A stretch of 8,141 nt of DNA from Spirochaetaceae bacterium (GCA_031258615.1 JAIRMP010000232.1:1-8141); one strand, 5' to 3'; positions 1-6,908 are shown, counted from the stretch's first letter. The notes: generated from the letters alone by a model not told the origin. A program made the numbers and translations.

Positions 1-167
1 CGGAAAGATTTGGAGATGGGGCAAAACATTTTGGGGTGTGGTCTAAATGTTTTGGGGAGAGGTCTAAAAGTTTCGGAGAAGGGGCGGAAAGATTTGGAGA
101 TGGGGCAAAACATTTTGGAGAGCGGTCTAAAAGTTTTGGAGAGTAGTCAAAAAGTCTTTGGTCAGGT
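1..167. repeat. 21-bp tandem repeat array, 84-bp higher-order unit
   Basis: Eight consecutive units of about 21 bp can be laid out: 1-21, 22-42, 43-63, 64-84, 85-105, 106-126, 127-147 and a decayed 20-bp unit at 148-167. Units have the general form (C)(T/A)AAA-x-(A/G)TTTTGG followed by a purine-rich tail. Units 1 and 5 are identical, and positions 1-34 match 85-118 exactly, so a four-unit block of 84 bp has been duplicated. The array continues past the left edge. Because 21 is a multiple of three, every frame gives a heptad repeat: plus-strand 10-210 gives a K-V-L-E/G-like heptad, and the minus strand gives S-P-K-L-L-D-like heptads. I do not call either a real protein here. The array could be the tail of a repeat protein or non-coding minisatellite DNA. 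Confidence 0.9.
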
Positions 168-250
168 CAAAAAAATGCGGAAACTTCCGGCAGTCCCAGC
201 GAGGCGATAAAATCCAGCCTCCGCTCAATAGTCATCTCATTCGTTTTCAT
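167..250 (-). CDS. Short 27-residue reading frame, possible truncated gene
   Basis: I do not recognise this protein. It begins MKTNEMTIERRLDF and ends ...PEVSAFF before a TGA at 169-167. The start is well supported: AAGGAG at 262-257 lies 6 nt before the ATG at 250, an ideal Shine-Dalgarno. The frame is also open upstream to 403, but there is no comparable ribosome site there. Downstream of the TGA the same frame stays open to the window edge (about 55 codons) through the 21-bp repeats, reading as S-P-K-L-L-D-like heptads. A run of seven T directly precedes the TGA. It may therefore be a genuine short peptide, the remnant of a gene whose body was replaced by repeats, or a repeat protein broken by a mutation. 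The preceding terminator at 449-484 argues that any expression comes from its own promoter, which I could not identify. Confidence 0.4.
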   Translation of the reverse strand: MKTNEMTIERRLDFIASLGLPEVSAFF

Positions 251-256
251 AGTAAT

Positions 257-262
257 CTCCTT
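257..262 (-). promoter_or_regulatory. Shine-Dalgarno of the 27-residue frame
   Basis: On the minus strand this reads AAGGAG, 6 nt from the ATG at 250-248. It decides the start in favour of 250 over the longer upstream-open frame. Confidence 0.6.
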
Positions 263-303
263 GCCCCATAGGGGCGGCCCAAGCCGTTTCCCGGCTTGGG
301 CTT
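263..303 (-). repeat. Hairpin element, left copy (REP-like)
   Basis: Two adjacent stem-loops lie just upstream of the small minus-strand frame. The larger pairs 277-286 with 292-301 (10 bp, 5-nt loop); on the minus strand its core is CAAGCCG-GGAAA-CGGCTTG. The second pairs 263-267 with 271-275 (GCCCC/GGGGC, 3-nt loop). The large stem and the flanking CGCCCCTAYGG (276-266) recur at 7902-7934, with a swapped base pair in the stem. Neither arm is followed by a T-run, so it is not an obvious intrinsic terminator. It could be a repetitive extragenic palindrome or a 5'-leader structure. Confidence 0.65.
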
Positions 304-448
304 GGACAACCGCTGTGCGGCTCAAAAAAAATAGAACATTCCGATGAAACCGCACAGGGATCGAAAGGTTTTGCCGCCGACCTACGGGAGGAAAAGGCGC
401 CACGGATGGCGCTAAACAATGAATAATGAACAGTGAATGGTTTTTCGG

Positions 449-484
449 TAAAAAAACGCCGGCAGTTTAGAAAGCTGCCGGCGT
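449..484 (-). terminator. Rho-independent terminator of the htrA transcript
   Basis: Positions 456-465 (ACGCCGGCAG) pair perfectly with 475-484, and the stem extends by a G-T wobble and two A-T pairs to a 3-nt loop at 469-471. On the minus strand the stem is followed at once by a run of T (456-450). It lies about 20 bp past the htrA stop codon at 504-506. The long GC-rich stem plus T-tract is a textbook intrinsic terminator. Confidence 0.92.
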
Positions 485-503
485 ATGAAACTTTTAGCTG
501 GGT

Positions 504-2015
504 TTAGCGTTTGTACTTCATTGTCTGTAAATTTGTGTCGTTGCGGGACACATCGAACCAGAGTTCCTTGCCGGCCTTTTCCCGAAGGATGCGGTAGAAT
601 GCGTTCAGGTCGTTTACCGTCTCGCCGTTCACCGCCGTGATAATATCCTTCCGCTGTATGCCTATAACCGCGGCCGGTCCCTTGTCTATCACCTGAATCA
701 CGACGAGGCCATTTTTCACCTTGTCATCCAGTTGCAAATCTTTTTTAACCTTGTCGCTTACAGGCAACACAAAGAGTCCCGGCCAGAGTTTACCGTTTTC
801 CGCCGCCACATCGTTGTTACGGATCGCTATCGTAACGGTTAAATCCAGCGCCATATTTTCGCGAAGCACGGTAAAGACATATTTTTGACCTGCCTTTAGG
901 TCGGCAACGATGCGTGTCAACTGGCGGGAATTACGCACCTCCTTTCCGTCAACCGCCGTGATGAAATCACCGGGTTCTATACCGGCCTTAGCGGCGGGCG
1001 AATCGAGGAACACCCCGGAGGCGAACGCTCCCTGCCTGCCGTCTATACCCATATCGCGGGACGTTTCGCTGTCAACGTCAAGTAGTGATACGCCAAGCCA
1101 GCCGTCGCTAACCTCACCCTTTGTGATAAAGTCGTCGATAATAGGCTTTGCGTTGTTGATCGGTATCGCAAAACCCAGTCCCATAGAGCCGCCGCCCGTG
1201 CTGCTCGCTATCCACATATTGATGCCTATCACTTCGCCGCGTATGTTCACTAGAGCGCCGCCCGAATTTCCCTGGTTGATCGACGCGTCCGTCTGTATGA
1301 AGTCGTTGATATTGTCCCCCGGTCCGCCTGTACGTCCGACAGCGCTCACAATACCCATAGTCACTGACGATTCAAAACCGAGCGGGTTGCCTACCGCTAT
1401 CGCCCAGTCGCCCACATCAACAAGATCGGAATCGCCCAGGACGGCCAGCGGGTACTTGTCATCCGTGGTAAACTTTACCATTGCAAGGTCGCGGCGCTGT
1501 TCACGAGCCACGAGTTCCGCCGGATATTCCCTGTTATCGCCGGCAGCTATCCTGATCTCGTCCACCGGCTTGCCGTTGCTGTCGGTAACGACATGATTGT
1601 TTGTCAAAACAAAGTAAGTATCCTTCTCCTGGCGGACAATTATGCCGGAACCCAGACCTTGAGAGCGGAATTCACGTTCGCTGTCGCCCGGCTGCCGGGG
1701 CCCGAAGAAAAATTCAAACGGGATGCCCGGAAAGCTGGGCGTCTCCTGCTTGCGGACGGAAACTGTTTTGAGCTCTACAACGGACGGAACTACCTTGTCC
1801 GCTACAGCGCGGAAAACGGTTTGTATGCTTTCCGCCGTCTCAAGCGCGCTGGCGGGAATCGTTACCGCGTTTTCCTGCGCCCTTACCGTAGCCTTCGATT
1901 GGGGACTCGTGCAGGTAAACGACAGGAGCGCAAACGAAAATCCAAAAATCGCGCCCAACAGGACCAAATTAAACACCAAAAAGTTTTTTGACGAAAGTTT
2001 TTTTAGTAAATCCAT
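504..2015 (-). CDS. htrA: HtrA/DegP-family periplasmic serine protease (Do-like, S1C)
   Basis: A 503-residue ATP-independent protease/chaperone of the DegP/DegQ type, expected to degrade or refold misfolded envelope proteins. Residues 12-34 form a hydrophobic signal or anchor segment. Cys35 follows (LSFTC), but the box is a poor lipobox, so lipidation is uncertain. The trypsin-like domain spans about 65-300 with the triad His141 (TNNHVV), Asp176 (RRDLAMV) and Ser251 (GNSGG). A regulatory-loop-like stretch rich in F, G and P lies at 93-118. PDZ1 is about 303-397 (core AGIEPGDFI, 344-352) and PDZ2 about 408-500 (core GIQRKDIITAVNG, 452-464). Length and layout match two-PDZ Do proteases. The ATG at 2015 is preceded by AAAAGGAG. 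The gene is last in the minus-strand block, with its own likely promoter and a strong terminator. Family assignment is near certain; degP versus degQ cannot be decided. Confidence 0.95.
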   Translation of the reverse strand: MDLLKKLSSKNFLVFNLVLLGAIFGFSFALLSFTCTSPQSKATVRAQENAVTIPASALETAESIQTVFRAVADKVVPSVVELKTVSVRKQETPSFPGIPFEFFFGPRQPGDSEREFRSQGLGSGIIVRQEKDTYFVLTNNHVVTDSNGKPVDEIRIAAGDNREYPAELVAREQRRDLAMVKFTTDDKYPLAVLGDSDLVDVGDWAIAVGNPLGFESSVTMGIVSAVGRTGGPGDNINDFIQTDASINQGNSGGALVNIRGEVIGINMWIASSTGGGSMGLGFAIPINNAKPIIDDFITKGEVSDGWLGVSLLDVDSETSRDMGIDGRQGAFASGVFLDSPAAKAGIEPGDFITAVDGKEVRNSRQLTRIVADLKAGQKYVFTVLRENMALDLTVTIAIRNNDVAAENGKLWPGLFVLPVSDKVKKDLQLDDKVKNGLVVIQVIDKGPAAVIGIQRKDIITAVNGETVNDLNAFYRILREKAGKELWFDVSRNDTNLQTMKYKR

Positions 2016-2027
2016 AATACAAGATTA

Positions 2028-2035
2028 CTCCTTTT
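2028..2035 (-). promoter_or_regulatory. Ribosome binding site of htrA
   Basis: The minus strand reads AAAAGGAG, with 12 nt between GGAG and the ATG at 2015. The spacing is longer than usual, but no closer in-frame start exists, so the ATG is retained. Confidence 0.6.
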
Positions 2036-2055
2036 CTAAGGGTAAATTCCGGAAA

Positions 2056-2079
2056 GTTTCAAGTAACAGATTTTGAAAC
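2056..2079. promoter_or_regulatory. Dyad in the htrA leader, possible operator
   Basis: GTTTCAA (2056-2062) and TTGAAAC (2073-2079) form a perfect 7-bp inverted repeat with a 10-bp spacer. It lies between the proposed htrA promoter and its ribosome binding site. It is not the CIRCE heat-shock element. It may be a repressor site or a leader hairpin; function is inferred only from position. Confidence 0.35.
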
Positions 2080-2091
2080 CACGTACTTAAC

Positions 2092-2119
2092 AGTATGATT
2101 GTAATGTTTTTTATGTAAA
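2092..2119 (-). promoter_or_regulatory. Likely sigma-70 promoter of htrA
   Basis: On the minus strand a TTTACA -35 (2119-2114, 5/6 to consensus) is followed after 16 bp by CATACT as -10 (2097-2092, 4/6). It sits in the 125-bp gap between the DUF58 gene and htrA, giving a leader of roughly 70 nt. No terminator was seen in the gap, so read-through from the upstream genes is also possible. Confidence 0.5.
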
Positions 2120-2140
2120 ATGAAAATACTGCCGGAAAAG

Positions 2141-3352
2141 TTACAGATCAGTTTGCGGCAAGGTCTCGGCGCGGGCTTCGACGCCGGTAATGCGGCCAAA
2201 AAGTATCGCGGAGGCTTCCGCGTGCTGTTTTTGATTTTCGCCGCGATAAAAAAACAAAATCCGCACGGTCTGCGCCGCCTGTAGTTTTGAAATAAAGTCG
2301 CGCAGGCTTGAGGACTGTATTCCGGGTTTGCGGGACAGGGCCATTACAAGGATGCCGCGCGGGCCGGGAAGTAAGGACGGGTCAGGCAGCCTGCATTCAT
2401 CCTCCGGCGAGGTGCGGTACGGCCGGGCCAGCATCGCGGGAAGCTCGCCGTCCGGGCCGCTTTTAAAGCCGCCGCCGGTAAAACCAAACAACGCCTCAAC
2501 GCCGGAAGCCGTCTTTTCCAGCAGCAGGGACAGCGCCATCGAACAGAGATCGTCCACCGCGGCTGCGCCTTCTTCCGCCGTGTAAAGGCCGCCGTCGGCG
2601 TCCGTATCCACCAGCAGCACGAACTGTGAATGGGGCGGCGGCTCACGTTCCTCCTGCCGCACAAACAGCTCTCCGGCGTGGGAGTAGAGCTTCCAGTTTA
2701 TCCGGCGCGGGTCGTCGCCCGGAATGTAAGGCCGCTGTTCCGTAAGGTCATCCGTCCTGCGCAGCTCCGTTTCATTCCGTCTTTCCGCGCCGTTTGCCAG
2801 GAGCCTTGCCGCCGGATGCGTTTCCGCCGGAACGGGCAGCACGAGGAGGCGCTCTGCCCTGTCCTGGGGCAGCCTCAAGCCGCGGCAAAAAAAACCAAAG
2901 ACATCCTGTACAACAAGGCTGTCGTACGCGCCGTAGTAAGCGCCGCGGCCGGGCGCGGAAAAATCCGCGGCGGCTTTTTTGAAAAAGCTCCTGTCAAAAA
3001 CATACTCAATTTTTTTGCCGTCCTTTGTGGCGAGAAGCAGTTTGTAACGTACAAGTACGGTGGGCATTTGAAAAAAATGAGTCTGCCGCGAAAGTTGCAG
3101 CGTCCCGTTTTTACCTACAGTTACTTTTTCGGGAACTATTCGCGCTGACAGCACGACGGCCTTTCTTTTGCAGAGCAGGGCCGTCAAAAAAACGGACAAA
3201 AAACAGTACGCAAGACAAAACGCAAACACCGCCCCGGCAAGGATTAATACAGGTTCCTTGCGCACAATGCCCGCGATAAAACCAAGCGCGGCAACACAGA
3301 TCGTAAAAATCCCAATTGGACGCGGTTTGGGGAGTTTTGAGGGGCGTATCAT
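2141..3352 (-). CDS. DUF58 domain-containing membrane protein
   Basis: A 403-residue member of the DUF58 family, whose biochemical function is unknown. Two membrane segments lie near the N terminus (about 14-31 and 35-59), followed by a beta-rich region and the DUF58 signature at 207-235: RPYIPGDDPRRINWKL, then a stretch ending FVRQEE. A family-typical DVFGFF occurs at 150-155. The C-terminal part (about 243-370) has alternating hydrophobic strands with a D-T-D near 249-251, reminiscent of a von Willebrand A-like fold; this is my inference. DUF58 proteins usually sit next to MoxR-type AAA ATPases and VWA proteins. Neither is present here: the gene instead overlaps the LptD-like gene by ATGA (its ATG 3352-3350, the other's TGA 3351-3349), which suggests translational coupling. 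No strong Shine-Dalgarno is visible, which fits coupling. Confidence 0.88.
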   Translation of the reverse strand: MIRPSKLPKPRPIGIFTICVAALGFIAGIVRKEPVLILAGAVFAFCLAYCFLSVFLTALLCKRKAVVLSARIVPEKVTVGKNGTLQLSRQTHFFQMPTVLVRYKLLLATKDGKKIEYVFDRSFFKKAAADFSAPGRGAYYGAYDSLVVQDVFGFFCRGLRLPQDRAERLLVLPVPAETHPAARLLANGAERRNETELRRTDDLTEQRPYIPGDDPRRINWKLYSHAGELFVRQEEREPPPHSQFVLLVDTDADGGLYTAEEGAAAVDDLCSMALSLLLEKTASGVEALFGFTGGGFKSGPDGELPAMLARPYRTSPEDECRLPDPSLLPGPRGILVMALSRKPGIQSSSLRDFISKLQAAQTVRILFFYRGENQKQHAEASAILFGRITGVEARAETLPQTDL

Positions 3353-6300
3353 TTGCTCAAGAATATATCGTTTTTGCCGTCGTAGGCAACCTCAGTTTTC
3401 ACTTCTGAAATAGGCAGCCACTGAATCACGAAAGATACCTGCGTATCGAATTGATAGTTCTGGCCTGCCGGACGCCAGGGCGCCATTGAAACTGTGAGCT
3501 TGGCGTCCCAGTCGCCCAGGTGGTGCGTTGTTGAGAAATTAAATGATTTTAACTTGAAACCCGAATTCCTGCGCAATTCTTCATTGTCGAACCTGAATGA
3601 ATTGATCAGGTCTTCAAAAAAATTATCGTTTATTGACGGTGACTGGGGTATATCGGATGAATACTCATCGAATAACGGGAGGTCTTTCAGATACCAGTAC
3701 ATCTGCGTGTTTCTTGAATTTGCTCCCATGGAAAGCGACAGGAATTTTGTAATGTTCAATGTAAGGTTGAGCGAAAATTCAAGGTACGATTCTGTATAGC
3801 TCGACAGGTTAAGGTTAAGCTTCATGCTTGGCTCCAGCGAAAAAGAAAGCAGCTTGCTTAACAAATTTTCTTTTTTGAATGACGGGTTAAATGAAAAATT
3901 AAGTGATACCGGACGCAGTTTCTCCTCGCTGGTCTGATCCGTGGCCCAGCCGGTTACATTCCCGCTTGCGTCCTCGGACAGTATACGCTTTTTCCCGCGT
4001 GACGATGTATAGGCCCCTGAAAATTTACCAAGCGTCAACGTTGTATTGTATGTTGTCAAATCAGAATATTCCGGGCTGTAGGTTATAACCTGATCCAGTT
4101 TGTATCCGGGTTTAAATGTCAATGTCTCGGTAAAATAAACAGGCAAATACTTTATCTCGTCCGAAAAAGGCTCGCTTATTTCCGTCCTGATGTTTGTAGT
4201 CGATATCCACGCGTTTATCGTGCTGTTCATGCCAAACTTCGAAGTGAGGGGCGGTAGATCCGTATTTAGCTGCAAAGACTGCGTTTTATCCAGTATCGAA
4301 ACTCCCATATTCATCGCCAGGTTGTGCCTGTTGATTTTTTCTTTGTCCCATCCGCCGTAAATGACCTCCCATTCAGGGTCGCTGCCCCTCGAACTGACAA
4401 GTTTTGACTCAGCCAGCTTTCCTTCCAGCGAATACTTGATGTTGGTGCTTTTCCATGCCGGAGCCCAGTAGAGCGGGTTTATCGTTGTACTGTGTACCCA
4501 TGATGTTGACCAGCTTGTGTTCTGATAATCGGAGTATTTTTCGGAGTCGATCTTGTCCTGTGTGTTGTACTCCGCGGCCTCCAGATTCATGTACGGATGA
4601 CCCTGCCACTGCCCCCTTCCCGTAATTCCGCCCGACAGCAAAAACATACTGTTATTCGGGTCGGATATGTTTATGTTCGTGCTTCCGTTCGCGCTGATGC
4701 GCGTTAAAATTGATTTAATGTCCGACAAATCAATATCTTTCGGGGAAGTCCAGTCCGCCGTGCTGTAATTCAATTCCGATGCGCTTGTCGGAGTCAAGTT
4801 GTAATTCCATGAAATTTTTAAACCGGTACCGCGGCCCATATCGAAGGTTTGATCCAGCGCCGGCACATACAGGGAAAAAGGCTTGACGCCTGAAGCGGAG
4901 GCCGCCCGGCTGTCCGCCGTCACCGTTTCATTTTCCCAGGGAGAGCGAATCGTGCCGAACCCTTTTAAAGGGTCCGGCACTTCCTTGTCCTTTTCGGTAA
5001 CTGAAGTTATGCTCGTCCATGTCAGCGGTTCCCCGCTTACCGCGCCGCTTACGGAATACAGCGTGAATTTATCGGGATAATAAAATTCCCTCTGCGGCGA
5101 TGTGGGGCGGACCGCCTCCGGTATGGCCTTGTTGTTTGTATTCACGGCAAAGTGGTAAACGCTGGAAATGCTGTCTATTGACAGATTCGATATGTACGGC
5201 GAAAGGGCGTTCGTTGAAAACTGAGGTTTTATCGTAACGCGCCATTCATAAGCGCCCAGACCGGCAACATTCGTTTCCGGTGTATCGGGCGTGGCGGCGC
5301 CCTGAATCAACATTTCCATCCAGTCAATACTTTCGGATCGATTCAAAACATCATGGTCTATGAACGGATCGGAGTATACGGGAAGGCTGAGGCTGATCGA
5401 ACCGTACTTGCCGGAAAATGACGGGGCCGTTTTTAGCCTGAAACGGAACGGAACTTCCGCACCAAATATGTAGGCAGAATCCCAGTGTTCCGCGTTATCG
5501 ACTGCCACATTGTACGGTGTGTACCTAGGTCCCCCCGCCGGTTCAAAAATGGTGCGGGTAAAAGCGAGTCCGCCTGAAAGCGTAAAATCGTTCATCAGGC
5601 CCATCTTGGGCAGGCTTATTTCGGTACCCACATAGAAACCCATGTTTGTATAGGCGTCCGCAAGAATTGAAATTTTTTTTGTATCCGTGTTGGCGTCCTT
5701 TTTTCCGGTTGTACGGAGGAAAAGCCCCTCGCGTACACGCTCCATCCCTTCCCCGCTGCCCAAGATTTGCGTGATCGAATTCTGTGCAATCGCGCTTGCT
5801 TCGGGACGCCCAAATATGTATGTAGTGGTTTGTAAAAAAGTTCCTTCCCTTGTCCGTGTACCGAGCGCGGGATGTATCACCATTTCATCCGCCGGAAAAA
5901 AGAAAAACGGCATCCAAAGCACCGGAATTTCACCAACGCGCAGTGTCGCGTTAAAAATCGCCCAGTCGGAGCCCGGCAGTATCCATAGTTTAGCCGCGTC
6001 AAGCGACCAGTACGGCTCGTCCGTTTTAGCGTTTGTTACGTGGGCCTTTTTTAAAACAGTTGTCTCTTCGTCCGTCTGCGATATAACCTGTCCCGCAAAA
6101 CGGTACGCAGTCTCGCTGCCCGCTATGGAACGTTCCGACACGGTATCCATAAATGAACCTATCCATGTATCAAGGTTTATAGTTATGTTGTCCCCTTTGA
6201 ACGTTTCCCGCTTATCCCCGTCTTCCTTTACGTACTCAACCCCGCCCGTTGCCGACAGTATATTGCGCGTTCTGTTGTAAATTATTTCCCAGGCCTTGAT

Positions 6301-6885
6301 GCGGTGCCGCGCCTCGCCGTCTTTTAAGCTCAGCAGCACACCACCCGAAAGACGGGCGTACTCCTCGTCCACAGCCTCAACCGTAAAGTATTCAGTAGTT
6401 TTGGCCGTCTCGATCGTAACAATTTTTTGGTTGGACTGATCGGCGGCGCCGGGAAACTGTAGCTCAAAATGGGTACGGAGACGGTTTGCCAGTTCCTCCC
6501 GGTTTCCACCTTCGCTCAGGCCCAACTCACGGCACCATTCGGCAAGCTCCAGCAGGGTGCTCGTTTTAATTTCAAGATCGATGATGCGGTTGTCATCCAG
6601 CTTTTCCTGTATTGCGGCAAGCTCTTCCGCCGTAAGTTCCACGGACTGATTCGCGGACTCACCGGCAGCGTCATTGGCGGTTTCAGCCGCACCGGCCACA
6701 TCCGCGCCGCCTTGACCCGCCGCTTCCTGGGCATAAAGCCTGTCTACGGCCAAAAACCGCAATGGGCGGAAATCCAAAATGACAGGCCGAACGAGAAGAA
6801 TGATAAATAGAATGATCGGCTTGTACGCTGCGGCAGATACAAACGCCGTTTTTATAGGCCTGGCATAAACCTTCACATCATACAC
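3349..6885 (-). CDS. LptD/OstA-like outer-membrane beta-barrel protein
   Basis: An 1178-residue protein resembling the LptD/OstA family, which in Gram-negatives inserts lipopolysaccharide into the outer leaflet. Residues 22-37 are hydrophobic (IILFIILLV) and LYAQEA at 50-55 is a plausible signal-peptidase site. A low-complexity Ala/Gly/Glu linker (54-92) leads to a SAP-like helical motif (about 104-142), then an OstA-type periplasmic beta domain (about 165-270). Next comes the family hallmark VGEIPVLWMPFFFFPADE (317-334) with HPALGTRTREGTF (338-350), followed by a long Thr/Ser/aromatic-rich barrel to the C terminus. Only one cysteine is seen (Cys118), so the disulfide pairs of E. coli LptD are absent. 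Treponemes generally lack LPS, so the cargo may be another glycolipid. The start is GTG at 6885 with no clear Shine-Dalgarno; GTG at 6876 is an alternative. It is first in the block and coupled to the DUF58 gene. Confidence 0.85.
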   Translation of the reverse strand: MYDVKVYARPIKTAFVSAAAYKPIILFIILLVRPVILDFRPLRFLAVDRLYAQEAAGQGGADVAGAAETANDAAGESANQSVELTAEELAAIQEKLDDNRIIDLEIKTSTLLELAEWCRELGLSEGGNREELANRLRTHFELQFPGAADQSNQKIVTIETAKTTEYFTVEAVDEEYARLSGGVLLSLKDGEARHRIKAWEIIYNRTRNILSATGGVEYVKEDGDKRETFKGDNITINLDTWIGSFMDTVSERSIAGSETAYRFAGQVISQTDEETTVLKKAHVTNAKTDEPYWSLDAAKLWILPGSDWAIFNATLRVGEIPVLWMPFFFFPADEMVIHPALGTRTREGTFLQTTTYIFGRPEASAIAQNSITQILGSGEGMERVREGLFLRTTGKKDANTDTKKISILADAYTNMGFYVGTEISLPKMGLMNDFTLSGGLAFTRTIFEPAGGPRYTPYNVAVDNAEHWDSAYIFGAEVPFRFRLKTAPSFSGKYGSISLSLPVYSDPFIDHDVLNRSESIDWMEMLIQGAATPDTPETNVAGLGAYEWRVTIKPQFSTNALSPYISNLSIDSISSVYHFAVNTNNKAIPEAVRPTSPQREFYYPDKFTLYSVSGAVSGEPLTWTSITSVTEKDKEVPDPLKGFGTIRSPWENETVTADSRAASASGVKPFSLYVPALDQTFDMGRGTGLKISWNYNLTPTSASELNYSTADWTSPKDIDLSDIKSILTRISANGSTNINISDPNNSMFLLSGGITGRGQWQGHPYMNLEAAEYNTQDKIDSEKYSDYQNTSWSTSWVHSTTINPLYWAPAWKSTNIKYSLEGKLAESKLVSSRGSDPEWEVIYGGWDKEKINRHNLAMNMGVSILDKTQSLQLNTDLPPLTSKFGMNSTINAWISTTNIRTEISEPFSDEIKYLPVYFTETLTFKPGYKLDQVITYSPEYSDLTTYNTTLTLGKFSGAYTSSRGKKRILSEDASGNVTGWATDQTSEEKLRPVSLNFSFNPSFKKENLLSKLLSFSLEPSMKLNLNLSSYTESYLEFSLNLTLNITKFLSLSMGANSRNTQMYWYLKDLPLFDEYSSDIPQSPSINDNFFEDLINSFRFDNEELRRNSGFKLKSFNFSTTHHLGDWDAKLTVSMAPWRPAGQNYQFDTQVSFVIQWLPISEVKTEVAYDGKNDIFLSK

Positions 6886-6908
6886 ATATTACCGTTCAAC
6901 TATCACAA

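Larger units (their letters stand above)
251..448. other. Gene-free region with several inverted repeats
   Basis: No convincing gene. Besides the hairpins at 263-303, it contains a longer-range inverted repeat (CTGTGCGG 313-320 with CCGCACAG 350-357, 29-bp spacer) and a hairpin GCGCCA-CGGA-TGGCGC at 397-412. Positions 415-438 are AT-rich and made of imperfect repeats of the type AATGAATAATGAACAGTGAA. The hairpins all sit upstream of the small minus-strand frame and could form a structured leader. I could not match it to any riboswitch class known to me. Confidence 0.6.

Noticed and set aside
1..167. CRISPR array
   Set aside because: The repeats are contiguous 21-bp units with no unique spacers, and no cas genes are present.
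167..175. Programmed frameshift or selenocysteine at the TGA after T7
   Set aside because: Both alternative frames close soon after the T7, and I saw no convincing recoding structure; a broken or short gene is simpler.
10..210. Plus-strand 66-codon frame with heptad repeats
   Set aside because: It starts with TTG inside the repeat and has no ribosome site; its openness follows from the 21-bp period.
251..412. Known riboswitch upstream of the small minus-strand frame
   Set aside because: I compared it by eye with TPP, cobalamin, c-di-GMP, fluoride and glycine riboswitch cores and found no match.
910..1596. 228-codon plus-strand frame opposite htrA
   Set aside because: Antisense shadow of a clear HtrA protease: no recognisable domain, no ribosome site, Ser/Pro-rich translation typical of antisense frames.
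1593..2076. Plus-strand frames opposite the start of htrA
   Set aside because: They lie opposite the signal peptide and N-terminal domain of htrA and show no family motif or start signal.
2630..3148. 172-codon plus-strand frame opposite the DUF58 gene
   Set aside because: The minus-strand frame carries the DUF58 signature; this is its GC-rich antisense shadow.
5687..6280. 197-codon plus-strand frame opposite the LptD-like gene
   Set aside because: The minus strand encodes the OstA/LptD region with the VPVLWMPFFFFP-like hallmark; the plus-strand product is Ser/Pro-rich with no support.
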